A stretch of 13,054 nucleotides of DNA from CAYPLH01 sp964411505 (GTDB lineage: Bacteria; Bacillota; Clostridia; CAYPLH01; DUMO01). Of the stretch, positions 1 to 6,888 are shown in pieces (position 1 is the stretch's first letter; each line of letters opens with the position of its first letter). The DNA lies in the NCBI GenBank assembly GCA_964411505.1, contig CAYPLH010000084.1, positions 1 through 13,054 on the forward strand, given 5' to 3'. The translations under genes and the position numbers were made by a program. Under the pieces are notes generated by a model that ran no database searches, had not been told where the DNA came from, and saw only the letters and a list, made by a program, of their open reading frames with translations.

Positions 1-1
1 A

Positions 2-77
2 ACCCTCCTTAAAGCAGCAAAGGGGCTTCCCCTTTGCAATCCCCATTGTCTAGAAAAGTATACTTTCCTAGACAATA
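2..77. repeat. Dispersed palindromic repeat, copy 1
   Basis: This segment matches 11501-11576 in the same orientation with five mismatches over 76 positions. It has two palindromic modules. The first is a 9-bp perfect stem (17-25 with 29-37, GCAAAGGGG against CCCCTTTGC, loop CTT). The second is a 32-nt near-perfect palindrome at 45-76 centred on GTATAC (58-63), with a single mismatched pair (54/67). It contains no coding sequence. The window starts at base 1, so this copy may extend further left; copy 2 has two more hairpins on that side. It looks like a REP-like or miniature element; no transposase is nearby. Confidence 0.85.
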
Positions 78-125
78 ACAAAATGCTTAAATCAAGCGTC
101 TTGACAAGGGGTTTAAACAATTTTG

Positions 126-153
126 TTGCTAATTTCTTGATTTTTGGTATATT
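126..153 (+). promoter_or_regulatory. Possible sigma-A promoter of the deacetylase-like gene
   Basis: A -35-like TTGCTA (126-131, four of six consensus bases) and a -10-like TATATT (148-153, five of six) are separated by 16 bp, about 100 bp upstream of the ATG at 255. A perfect TTGACA also lies at 101-106 but has no -10 hexamer at a usable distance. In AT-rich DNA such matches arise easily, so this is tentative. Confidence 0.3.
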
Positions 154-203
154 ATTAAAGGAACAAAAATAAACATTAATCATTGATTGATAAAAAACTC
201 AGC

Positions 204-220
204 TGTCTGATAATCGGACA
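204..220. promoter_or_regulatory. Operator-like dyad in the 5' leader
   Basis: A 17-nt odd-centred dyad, TGTCTGATAATCGGACA, lies between the putative promoter and the ATG at 255. Seven of eight symmetric positions are complementary and the eighth would be a G-U pair in RNA. Its place would suit a repressor site or a small 5'-UTR hairpin. No known regulator is recognised from the sequence. Confidence 0.25.
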
Positions 221-254
221 TGCTGCTAAACACGTATACTAGAAAGGCAAGCAT

Positions 255-2024
255 ATGAAAATCAAAGCATCAGCGGTTAAATTCTCAGCAAAAATACTTG
301 TGTTAGCACTTCTACCTGTTTGGATAACCATGCTTTACATAGGTGTATATGAATATGATAGCAGTACAAAAAATATATCCATTTTCAAAAGATTAATAAG
401 TCAACAAAAGTACAACGAAGCCCATGCGGTCTTTATGCACATTGACGAGGTATCTCCAAAAAGCGAAAAAATACTACCCATGCTAGATAGCAAAGTTGAA
501 GAAGAATTTATCTCTTTTTCTGAAGCTCTAATTGAAAATTCTGTTTTAAATATCGAAAACTATAAAAATATTGCTGTTTTTAAGCATGAAATGAGCGGTG
601 TTATTAAAACTGAATTTGAAGAAACAACAAAAATGTATATAAATGAGCAAATTGATTACACAACAGCACTAAAATATTTTAATACTATGGGAATTATAGG
701 TTTTTCAGAGTCTAATGAACAAATCGAGTTCATAAACAGTATTAACGCAGGAAGGCTTGCCTATAATGAAGCTTTGAAGAATATTGCAAAGGGTGAATAT
801 AATGTTGCACTTCTAGAATTAAGCAAAGTAAATGAGAACGACACCATTTATTATACTATAGCAACGGAGAAGATATCAGATTGTACCAATCTTGCTGTAT
901 TAGATTATTGCACAAAAACTGATTCATTAATTGATAATAATGAGTTCACCCAAGCACTGAATTTGCTAAATGAAGCCATAAACCAGTTTCCTAGTAATGA
1001 GGAGCTTTTAGCAAAAGCCGAGCTTTGCTTAAAGCTTCAAAAAGAATGGGAGATGGCAAACCTTGTGGAGTATAATGGTATTGTTGAACATATTTTCTTT
1101 CATCCTTTAATTGCATATCCTGGGCTAGCTTTTGATAATGATTACCAAGCGCAAGGCTTTGATGATTACTTTGTTACGGTTAAGGAGTTCAACAGTATTC
1201 TTGATAATCTTTATGCGAAGGATTTTATACTGATCGACATAAATTCAATGATCGAGGAAGTAGAAGAGGATGGGAAGCTGGTAATAAAAAAGAAAAAGCT
1301 GATGCTGCCCCAAGGTAAAAAGCCTTTGGTTATTTCTATAGATGATATGAATTATTACGAATATATGATAGGAAATGGAACTATACACAAGCTTATACTT
1401 ACTGAAAATGGGAAAGTCGCAGCTTACACTGAAGAAGATGGAAAAAATATCGTATCCTTTGATAACGCAATCGTTCCCATACTTGATGAGTTTGTAAGAA
1501 AGCATCCTGACTTCTCCTTCAACGGTGCCAAAGGTTTGATTGCACTGACCGGTTATGAAGGAATATTAGGATACCGGACGCATAGGGGTTCTCTAAATCG
1601 TGAGGATGAACAACAAGCGGTTCTTCCCCTGATCCAAACGCTTAAAGATACAGGCTGGACATTTGCATGCCATGGATATGGTCATTTAGATTCAGCTTCA
1701 ACGAAATTCGATAACCTCTTTCGGGATACAAAACGCTGGAAAGAAGAAGTTGAATCTCTTATTGGCTCCACAAAGGTTTATATATATCCCTTTGGCAGCA
1801 GTGTAGAATACTCGAAAGATAAATTTAATATGCTGTATGATGAGGGGTTTCGGATCTATTGTGCTGTAGGTCCCACATCTTATACACAATATAAAAGCAA
1901 AGGGCTCCTTTTGGACAGACGTCATATGGATGGTATAGCCTTTCGCTATCAGAAGGAAACGCTGCTAGACCTTTTTAATCCCGATGAAATTATAGATAAT
2001 GTAAGACCATGGGTATCGGAATAA
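255..2024 (+). CDS. Membrane-anchored TPR-like / polysaccharide deacetylase-like protein
   Basis: A 589-residue protein. Residues 1-11 are basic, and residues 12-32 form one hydrophobic segment (AKILVLALLPVWITMLYIGV) with no lipobox, so it is probably an uncleaved membrane anchor with the rest outside. Residues about 43-64, 165-205 and 222-260 look like degenerate helical TPR-type repeats (e.g. NNEFTQALNLLNEAI). From about residue 300 the sequence resembles the NodB/polysaccharide deacetylase fold: ISIDDM gives D363-D364, HGYGH gives H473 and H477 (the family's usual Asp-His-His metal set), and YIYPFG lies at 509-514. The probable role is removal of N- or O-acetyl groups from an envelope or extracellular polysaccharide; substrate unknown. 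AAAGG at 243-247 supports this start. No terminator hairpin is seen before the serC promoter. The fold call is firm; actual activity is inferred. Confidence 0.8.
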   Translation: MKIKASAVKFSAKILVLALLPVWITMLYIGVYEYDSSTKNISIFKRLISQQKYNEAHAVFMHIDEVSPKSEKILPMLDSKVEEEFISFSEALIENSVLNIENYKNIAVFKHEMSGVIKTEFEETTKMYINEQIDYTTALKYFNTMGIIGFSESNEQIEFINSINAGRLAYNEALKNIAKGEYNVALLELSKVNENDTIYYTIATEKISDCTNLAVLDYCTKTDSLIDNNEFTQALNLLNEAINQFPSNEELLAKAELCLKLQKEWEMANLVEYNGIVEHIFFHPLIAYPGLAFDNDYQAQGFDDYFVTVKEFNSILDNLYAKDFILIDINSMIEEVEEDGKLVIKKKKLMLPQGKKPLVISIDDMNYYEYMIGNGTIHKLILTENGKVAAYTEEDGKNIVSFDNAIVPILDEFVRKHPDFSFNGAKGLIALTGYEGILGYRTHRGSLNREDEQQAVLPLIQTLKDTGWTFACHGYGHLDSASTKFDNLFRDTKRWKEEVESLIGSTKVYIYPFGSSVEYSKDKFNMLYDEGFRIYCAVGPTSYTQYKSKGLLLDRRHMDGIAFRYQKETLLDLFNPDEIIDNVRPWVSE

Positions 2025-2052
2025 TATATTTGACTATTATTTAACGAAGTCC

Positions 2053-2081
2053 TTGTCTATAAAAATGTATTTGTGTATAAT
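2053..2081 (+). promoter_or_regulatory. Sigma-A promoter of serC
   Basis: TTGTCT (2053-2058) and a consensus TATAAT (2076-2081) are separated by exactly 17 bp, 29 bp after the stop of the upstream gene. Transcription would start near 2088 and give a leader of about 120 nt. In that leader a 7-bp inverted repeat (ATTGCAT 2134-2140 with ATGCAAT 2164-2170) is the only structure noticed; it is too weak to call a riboswitch. Confidence 0.6.
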
Positions 2082-2207
2082 GAGAATAATATTTATTTGG
2101 ACAATTTAACCCTATAAAATGATGAAATCCATGATTGCATGTTTAATGGTTTAATGTCCTGATATGCAATATTTTCGCATAATACTTTTTGAGGAGGTTT
2201 TTTAAAA

Positions 2208-3278
2208 ATGAAAAGAATATATAATTTTGCAGCAGGTCCTTCTACGCTGCCTCTCTCAGTGCTAGAAAAAGCCCAATCGGAATTGCTGGACTACAAAGGT
2301 ACCGGTATGTCCGTAATGGAGATGAGCCATCGCTCAAAAACTTATGACTCAATCATAACCGAAGCTGAAGCGCTCATGAGAGAAGTTATGGGTATCCCTG
2401 CGAACTACAAGGTATTGTTTTTACAGGGTGGAGCAACAATGCAGTTTTCCATGGTTCCACTAAATCTGCTTTCAAAAAGCGGCAAGGCTGATTATATCGT
2501 TTCTGGCAGTTTTGCAAAAAAGGCAATGCAAGAGGCACAACGCTACGGACAAATCAATGTTCCTGCAACTTCCGAAAGCGAGAATTTTAGCTGCATTCCC
2601 GATCTAGACAAAAGCAAATTCACCAAGGATGCCGATTATCTTCATATAACAACCAATAACACGATTTATGGCACTAGGTATACAACATTGCCTGATACCG
2701 GAAATGTACCACTTGTAGCTGACATGTCCTCAAACATATTATCAGAGGTAATTGATGTTAAAAGATTCGGACTCATTTATGCCGGTGCACAAAAAAATTT
2801 GGGACCTTCGGGCACAACAGTGGTGATAATTCGTGAGGATTTAATTGGTAAAGCTCTTGATAGTACCCCCACAATGCTTAATTACAAAACTCACGCGGAT
2901 AACAATTCAATGTACAATACCCCTCCTACTTATGGGATTTATATTATTAAACTAGTTCTGGAATGGATTAAAGAACAAGGTGGCGTAGAAAAGCTGCAAA
3001 AAATTAATGAGAAAAAAGCAAAAATTATTTATGATTATCTTGATGGTTCCAAGCTTCTTAAAGGTACAGCAGCCAAGAAGGATCGTTCATTAATGAATGT
3101 AACCTTCACACTTCCAAGCGACGAGCTAACTTCTCAATTTATCAAACAAGCCGATGCTCAAGGTTTAGGTTCTTTAAAAGGTCATAGACTGGTTGGTGGT
3201 ATAAGAGCCAGCATATATAACGCCATGCCAATTGAAGGCGTGAAATCCCTTGTAAGTCTAATGGAAAAGTTTGAATAG
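2208..3278 (+). CDS. serC: Phosphoserine aminotransferase
   Basis: SerC is a cytosolic PLP enzyme that transfers an amino group from glutamate to 3-phosphohydroxypyruvate, giving phosphoserine in serine synthesis; it also acts in pyridoxine synthesis in some bacteria. At 356 residues it is the normal family length. It starts with the characteristic YNFAAGPSTLPLSVLEKA, has MSHRSKTY at about residues 39-46 and GGATMQFSMVPLNL in the cofactor-binding half. It carries GAQKNLGPSG, in which K196 should be the lysine that forms the Schiff base with PLP. A strong GAGGAGG at 2191-2197, ten bases before ATG, fixes the start. It appears to be transcribed alone: serA does not follow, and the stop codon TAG runs directly into a 35-bp hairpin facing a convergent gene. 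Confidence 0.95.
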   Translation: MKRIYNFAAGPSTLPLSVLEKAQSELLDYKGTGMSVMEMSHRSKTYDSIITEAEALMREVMGIPANYKVLFLQGGATMQFSMVPLNLLSKSGKADYIVSGSFAKKAMQEAQRYGQINVPATSESENFSCIPDLDKSKFTKDADYLHITTNNTIYGTRYTTLPDTGNVPLVADMSSNILSEVIDVKRFGLIYAGAQKNLGPSGTTVVIIREDLIGKALDSTPTMLNYKTHADNNSMYNTPPTYGIYIIKLVLEWIKEQGGVEKLQKINEKKAKIIYDYLDGSKLLKGTAAKKDRSLMNVTFTLPSDELTSQFIKQADAQGLGSLKGHRLVGGIRASIYNAMPIEGVKSLVSLMEKFE

Positions 3279-3348
3279 TGAGACAGGGGACGGTTCTGTG
3301 TCTTGTTTTTTTCAAAAAACAAGACACAGAACCGTCCCCTGTCTCACT
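3277..3348. repeat. 35-bp perfect inverted repeat between convergent genes
   Basis: Bases 3277-3311 pair without a mismatch with 3314-3348, leaving a 2-nt loop. The outer, GC-rich part reads AGTGAGACAGGGGACGGTTC and the inner part ends in an A/T run (TTGTTTTTT). The arm overlaps the last two bases of the serC stop (TAG, 3276-3278) and the first base of the PBP stop (3348-3350). It could stop transcripts from both sides. However, the U-rich tract lies at the loop rather than after the stem, so it is not a textbook intrinsic terminator. From general knowledge, GACAGGGGACGGTTC-type palindromes recur in many Firmicutes genomes as REP-like elements; no search was done here. Confidence 0.9.
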
Positions 3349-5459
3349 CATCTTCCAATTACATTTTTAACCTTCGGAACAACATAATGACTACCGCCTC
3401 TTCCCTGAACCTTTTCTACCATGGCAAGAACAATAAGTTTGGGATCCTCAGTGTCCATAGCTGCAAACCATCCGATTTCATCTCCGCTTCCACCTTGTGC
3501 TCCTTTTAGTTCGCCAGTTCCAGTCTTTGCTGCAAGAGACAGACCGTCGATATTCGCTGCATGACCAGTTCCTTGAGGGTTTGCGACAACCTGCTTCAAA
3601 TATTCAAGAACAATATCTCCAGTTTCTTTTGCAAATACATTCTGCTTCCATACCCCTCCGCCAAACTCTTCAGAAACCTTAAGATACGGCAGCTGAATAT
3701 TTCCATCGTTTACAAACGAACTAAAAATTAAAGCAAGGTGTAGTGGGTTTACAAGCACCTCACCCTGTCCATAACCACTGTCAGCTAGTTGTATTTCATT
3801 CTTTAGCGTTCCATCTCCATCAAATTGAGACTTAGTAAGAGAAAAATCAAACGGAAGCTGTTCTCCAAAACCAAACTTTTTAACGCCTTCCAGCATAGCT
3901 TCACTTCCTGTATCAATAGCCAGCTGCGCAAAAAATATGTTGTCAGAATATATAAATGCTTTTTCCATATTAACAGGATTTGCACATTCTGTAACTCTTG
4001 TTACATAGTACCCACCCCAGCCTGTATGTTTTTGCCACTTCAACCCATCAATAGTTTTCTGAGTTTCAGGGGTAGCCTTACCTTCAGAAAGAGCGATTGC
4101 TGCTGTGACAGGTTTAAATATAGAGCCAGGGCAAAAAGTTGCTTGGAAACGGTTAAACATCGGACGATCAGGGTTATTTGATAAGTTACTCCACTCGTTA
4201 CCTGATAACCCTTTTACAAATTTATTAGGATCATAAGCAGGAGTGCTTACAAGAGCAAGAACTTCTCCTGTTTTGGGGTGAAGTGCAACACCTGCTGCTG
4301 CATCACTCTTTAACTCTTCATATAAAGCTGCTTGAATCTCAGTATCAATAGTAAGCTTAATGTCCTTACCGTTTTGAGCTTCCTTTCTTGCCAAGACTTT
4401 CTTGTTGTAGCCATGTCTATCTGCAATATATACCTCACAACCGTGAGAAGGTCTTAATTCTTCCTCATAAACAAGCTCAAGTCCGACTCTTCCGACATAC
4501 TCATCTTTTAAGTAGCCTTTTTTTACATCATCCTCATTCACAATCTGAACATAGCCCGAAAGGTGCGAAGTCATTTCCTTAAGAGGATATGCTCTTATAT
4601 CAGAAGTCTGAATCATTACACCTGTAATTGACTTAAGCTGGTTAATTTTTTCGGTCTCTGAATCCGGGATCTCTTTTATGGGTATGAACATGTAAGGTCT
4701 TACATAGGATGCTGACAGCTTACTGTCTATTTCTTCAACTGTCACCTCTAGGATTTGAGCAACCTGGTTTTTAATATCAGTAGCATCCTCTGGAAGCCTT
4801 TCAGGGACAAGCCCAACATCTGCCATCTTACCATTGATAGCTATGGGAAGCCCATTCCGATCAAGTATTTCTCCTCTTTTACCCTTTAAAATTTTGACTG
4901 CTACAGTGTCATTCTCATCTAGATCCGGAAAAATCATTCTTGATGTCCATTCAATAGTCCAGACACCTTGAGAATTCTTTAGCATAGGAGCATTAGATTC
5001 ATAACTGATTTCCCCAGCCACAGTTTGAAAAGTAACTTTATAGGGTACAACTGCACGATTCTTGTCTACAGGATCATTGATCACATTAGGTCCGGCTTCG
5101 GCAACTATAGCCTGGCCTTCAAGTCTTTCCTGTATACCAGAATACTTCTTGACAAAATCCTCCTCGGTTATTTTTCTTTTGGGAAGCTCAGCGAGTATAT
5201 CATACATTTTGTCAAAATCACTTTTTTTCCAGCTATCAAGATATAGCTTAAAGGCTTCTTCTGGTTTTGCTGGGTTTTGTGCAGTAACCTTCGGTTGAGA
5301 GTTTTCCTCAGTTTCTCCAGGATCTCCCTGATTAAACGAACCGGAGGTTTCAGTGTTGCTTCCGGTAGTATTAGACACATCGGGGGTTTTATCATCTCCA
5401 CACCCGGTCATTATAAATATTACCATGATACAAAGAAACATGCATAAGGTTCTCTTCAA
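3348..5459 (-). CDS. Lipoprotein class B penicillin-binding protein, MecA_N type (PBP3-like)
   Basis: A 703-residue D,D-transpeptidase that would cross-link peptidoglycan on the outer membrane face. The start chosen is TTG at 5459, giving a signal peptide whose lipobox is MTG-C20. A longer reading from GTG 5531 would start inside icd and bury the signal. After an Asn/Ser/Glu-rich linker comes an NTF2-like MecA_N domain (about 60-170; EEAFKLYLDSWKKSDFDKMY). A PBP dimerisation region follows (about 185-375), then the transpeptidase domain. All three active-site motifs are present: S446-I-F-K449, S505-D-N507 and K645-T-G647. The layout resembles B. subtilis PBP3 (PbpC) and staphylococcal MecA; that family often has low beta-lactam affinity, but affinity cannot be judged from sequence. 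It lies 62 nt after icd and probably shares its transcript. The name pbpC is possible but not assigned. Confidence 0.9.
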   Translation of the reverse strand: MKRTLCMFLCIMVIFIMTGCGDDKTPDVSNTTGSNTETSGSFNQGDPGETEENSQPKVTAQNPAKPEEAFKLYLDSWKKSDFDKMYDILAELPKRKITEEDFVKKYSGIQERLEGQAIVAEAGPNVINDPVDKNRAVVPYKVTFQTVAGEISYESNAPMLKNSQGVWTIEWTSRMIFPDLDENDTVAVKILKGKRGEILDRNGLPIAINGKMADVGLVPERLPEDATDIKNQVAQILEVTVEEIDSKLSASYVRPYMFIPIKEIPDSETEKINQLKSITGVMIQTSDIRAYPLKEMTSHLSGYVQIVNEDDVKKGYLKDEYVGRVGLELVYEEELRPSHGCEVYIADRHGYNKKVLARKEAQNGKDIKLTIDTEIQAALYEELKSDAAAGVALHPKTGEVLALVSTPAYDPNKFVKGLSGNEWSNLSNNPDRPMFNRFQATFCPGSIFKPVTAAIALSEGKATPETQKTIDGLKWQKHTGWGGYYVTRVTECANPVNMEKAFIYSDNIFFAQLAIDTGSEAMLEGVKKFGFGEQLPFDFSLTKSQFDGDGTLKNEIQLADSGYGQGEVLVNPLHLALIFSSFVNDGNIQLPYLKVSEEFGGGVWKQNVFAKETGDIVLEYLKQVVANPQGTGHAANIDGLSLAAKTGTGELKGAQGGSGDEIGWFAAMDTEDPKLIVLAMVEKVQGRGGSHYVVPKVKNVIGR

Positions 5460-5468
5460 AACACAACA

Positions 5469-5476
5469 CTCCTTTC
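5469..5476 (-). promoter_or_regulatory. Ribosome binding site that sets the PBP TTG start
   Basis: On the minus strand GAAAGGAG is followed after 9 nt by TTG (5459-5457) and then AAG AGA ACC. This places the start exactly at the basic end of a lipoprotein signal peptide. No Shine-Dalgarno sequence lies before the longer GTG reading at 5531. Confidence 0.65.
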
Positions 5477-5521
5477 GGTAAACGCGCAGCACGAATCGTT
5501 GTTCTATAAGTATTGATCTCC

Positions 5522-6733
5522 TTATTTCCACTCAAGTCTTAACTTGATCTCTTCAAGGAACTGACGAGTATTGACTGCCTTCTTATTATTAAGCTCAGAT
5601 AATAAATAAATATCCTTCGTCATTATTCCTTCCTCTATTGTCTTCAAAGTTACTTCTTCAAGTCTTTGTGCAAAATCAGCAAGTTCTTTGTTTCCGTCTA
5701 AGTCACCACGTTTTTTCAAAGCACCTGTCCAAGCAAACAAAGTTGCCACTGAATTGGTTGAAGTTTCTTCTCCTTTTAAATGCCTATAGTAATGTCTTGT
5801 GACCGTCCCATGAGCTGCTTCATATTCATAATGCCCTTCAGGCGATACAAGAACAGATGTCATCATTGCAAGACTCCCAAACGCTGTAGCAACCATATCA
5901 GACATTACATCACCATCATAGTTCTTGCATGCCCATATCATACCACCTTCAGACCTTATCACACGAGCTACCGCATCATCAATTAATGTATAAAAATACT
6001 CAATACCTGCTTTTTCAAACTTTACCTTGTACTGTGCATTGAATATTTCCTCAAAAATATCCATAAACCTGTGGTCATATGTTTTTGAAATGGTCTGCTT
6101 GGTGGAAAACCAAAGATCCTGTTTCTGGTCAAGAGCATAGTTAAAGCACGCTTTTGCAAAGCTCTTTATTGATTTGTCAGTATTATGCATGCCCTGTACT
6201 ATCCCGGCACCATCAAAATCATGTATGGTCTGCCTTGACACCTCTTTACCGTCCTTTGATGTAAACACAAGCTCAGCTTTTCCAGCATTTTCACAACGGT
6301 ATTCCTCACTCTTATATATATCCCCATAAGCATGTCTTGCTATGGTAATTGGCTTCTTCCAAGTGTTTACATAAGGTTTTATACCTTCTGCTAATATAGG
6401 CGCTCTGAAAACCGTACCGTCAAGTATTGCTCTTATAGTTGCGTTCGGACTTTTCCACATCTTTTTGAGATTGTATTCCTTTATCCTTCCTGCATCAGGA
6501 GTTATAGTTGCACATTTGACGCCTACACCATGTTTCTTAATAGCCATGGCAGCATCAAAAGTAATCTGATCTTCTGTTTCATCTCTTAGCTTCAAGCCTA
6601 AATCATAATATTCAGTATTAAGGTCGATATATGGAGTAATTAATATTTCCTTTAGCATACTCCATATTACCCTTGTCATTTCATCCCCGTCTATTTCAAC
6701 TAGTGGAACATTCATTTTAATTTTCGAACTCAT
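5522..6733 (-). CDS. icd: NADP-dependent isocitrate dehydrogenase, homodimeric eukaryotic-like type
   Basis: It oxidatively decarboxylates isocitrate to 2-oxoglutarate in the cytosol, yielding NADPH and the carbon skeleton for glutamate. The 403-residue length and the start KMNVPLVEIDGDEMTRVIW match the homodimeric subfamily (mitochondrial type) rather than E. coli Icd. Substrate residues S95, N97 and R101 lie in KSPNATIRAILDGT. The metal-binding aspartates lie in NYDGDVMSDMVA (about 267-278), and cofactor-loop sequence AAHGTVTRHY follows. The ATG at 6733 is used because GGAGGGAG ends 7 nt before it; the upstream extension to 6781 has no ribosome site and no family match. It lies downstream of a LeuA-family gene and 62 nt upstream of the PBP gene, all on the same strand. 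Confidence 0.95.
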   Translation of the reverse strand: MSSKIKMNVPLVEIDGDEMTRVIWSMLKEILITPYIDLNTEYYDLGLKLRDETEDQITFDAAMAIKKHGVGVKCATITPDAGRIKEYNLKKMWKSPNATIRAILDGTVFRAPILAEGIKPYVNTWKKPITIARHAYGDIYKSEEYRCENAGKAELVFTSKDGKEVSRQTIHDFDGAGIVQGMHNTDKSIKSFAKACFNYALDQKQDLWFSTKQTISKTYDHRFMDIFEEIFNAQYKVKFEKAGIEYFYTLIDDAVARVIRSEGGMIWACKNYDGDVMSDMVATAFGSLAMMTSVLVSPEGHYEYEAAHGTVTRHYYRHLKGEETSTNSVATLFAWTGALKKRGDLDGNKELADFAQRLEEVTLKTIEEGIMTKDIYLLSELNNKKAVNTRQFLEEIKLRLEWK

Positions 6734-6824
6734 ACAATTCTCCCTCCATGATTTGAATTTGTATTGCCACATAAACAGCATTTCTACAATATAAAACTGC
6801 TGTCTTCAGATAGCTATAATTAAT

Positions 6825-6853
6825 ATTGTAAAGTAAGTAACCTTCTTATTCAA
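6825..6853 (-). promoter_or_regulatory. Probable sigma-A promoter of icd
   Basis: On the minus strand TTGAAT (6853-6848) and TACAAT (6830-6825) are 17 bp apart, with four and five of six consensus bases. They lie in the 155-nt gap upstream of icd, so transcription would start about 85 nt before its ATG. No terminator hairpin is seen after the upstream gene, so read-through is also possible. The leader has a 6-bp inverted repeat (ACAGCA/TGCTGT) with a 17-nt loop, of doubtful meaning. Confidence 0.45.
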
Positions 6854-6888
6854 GTTTCCCTTAATTTAATTCACTTATTTAACATCAT

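Noticed and set aside
59..64. TATACT inside the repeats as an outward-facing -10 element
   Set aside because: The best upstream hexamer in copy 1 (TTGCAA, 34-39) is 19 bp away and only four of six; the base pattern is explained by the palindrome.
2082..2190. Riboswitch in the serC leader
   Set aside because: Only one weak 7-bp inverted repeat is visible, with no aptamer-like core and no terminator/antiterminator pair.
3825..4181. 118-codon plus-strand ORF antisense to the PBP gene
   Set aside because: It lies wholly inside the conserved transpeptidase region of a well-supported gene and its product resembles nothing known.
6734..6781. Longer icd start at 6781
   Set aside because: The 16 added residues do not resemble the family, and the strong GGAGGGAG lies inside this extension, pointing to the ATG at 6733.
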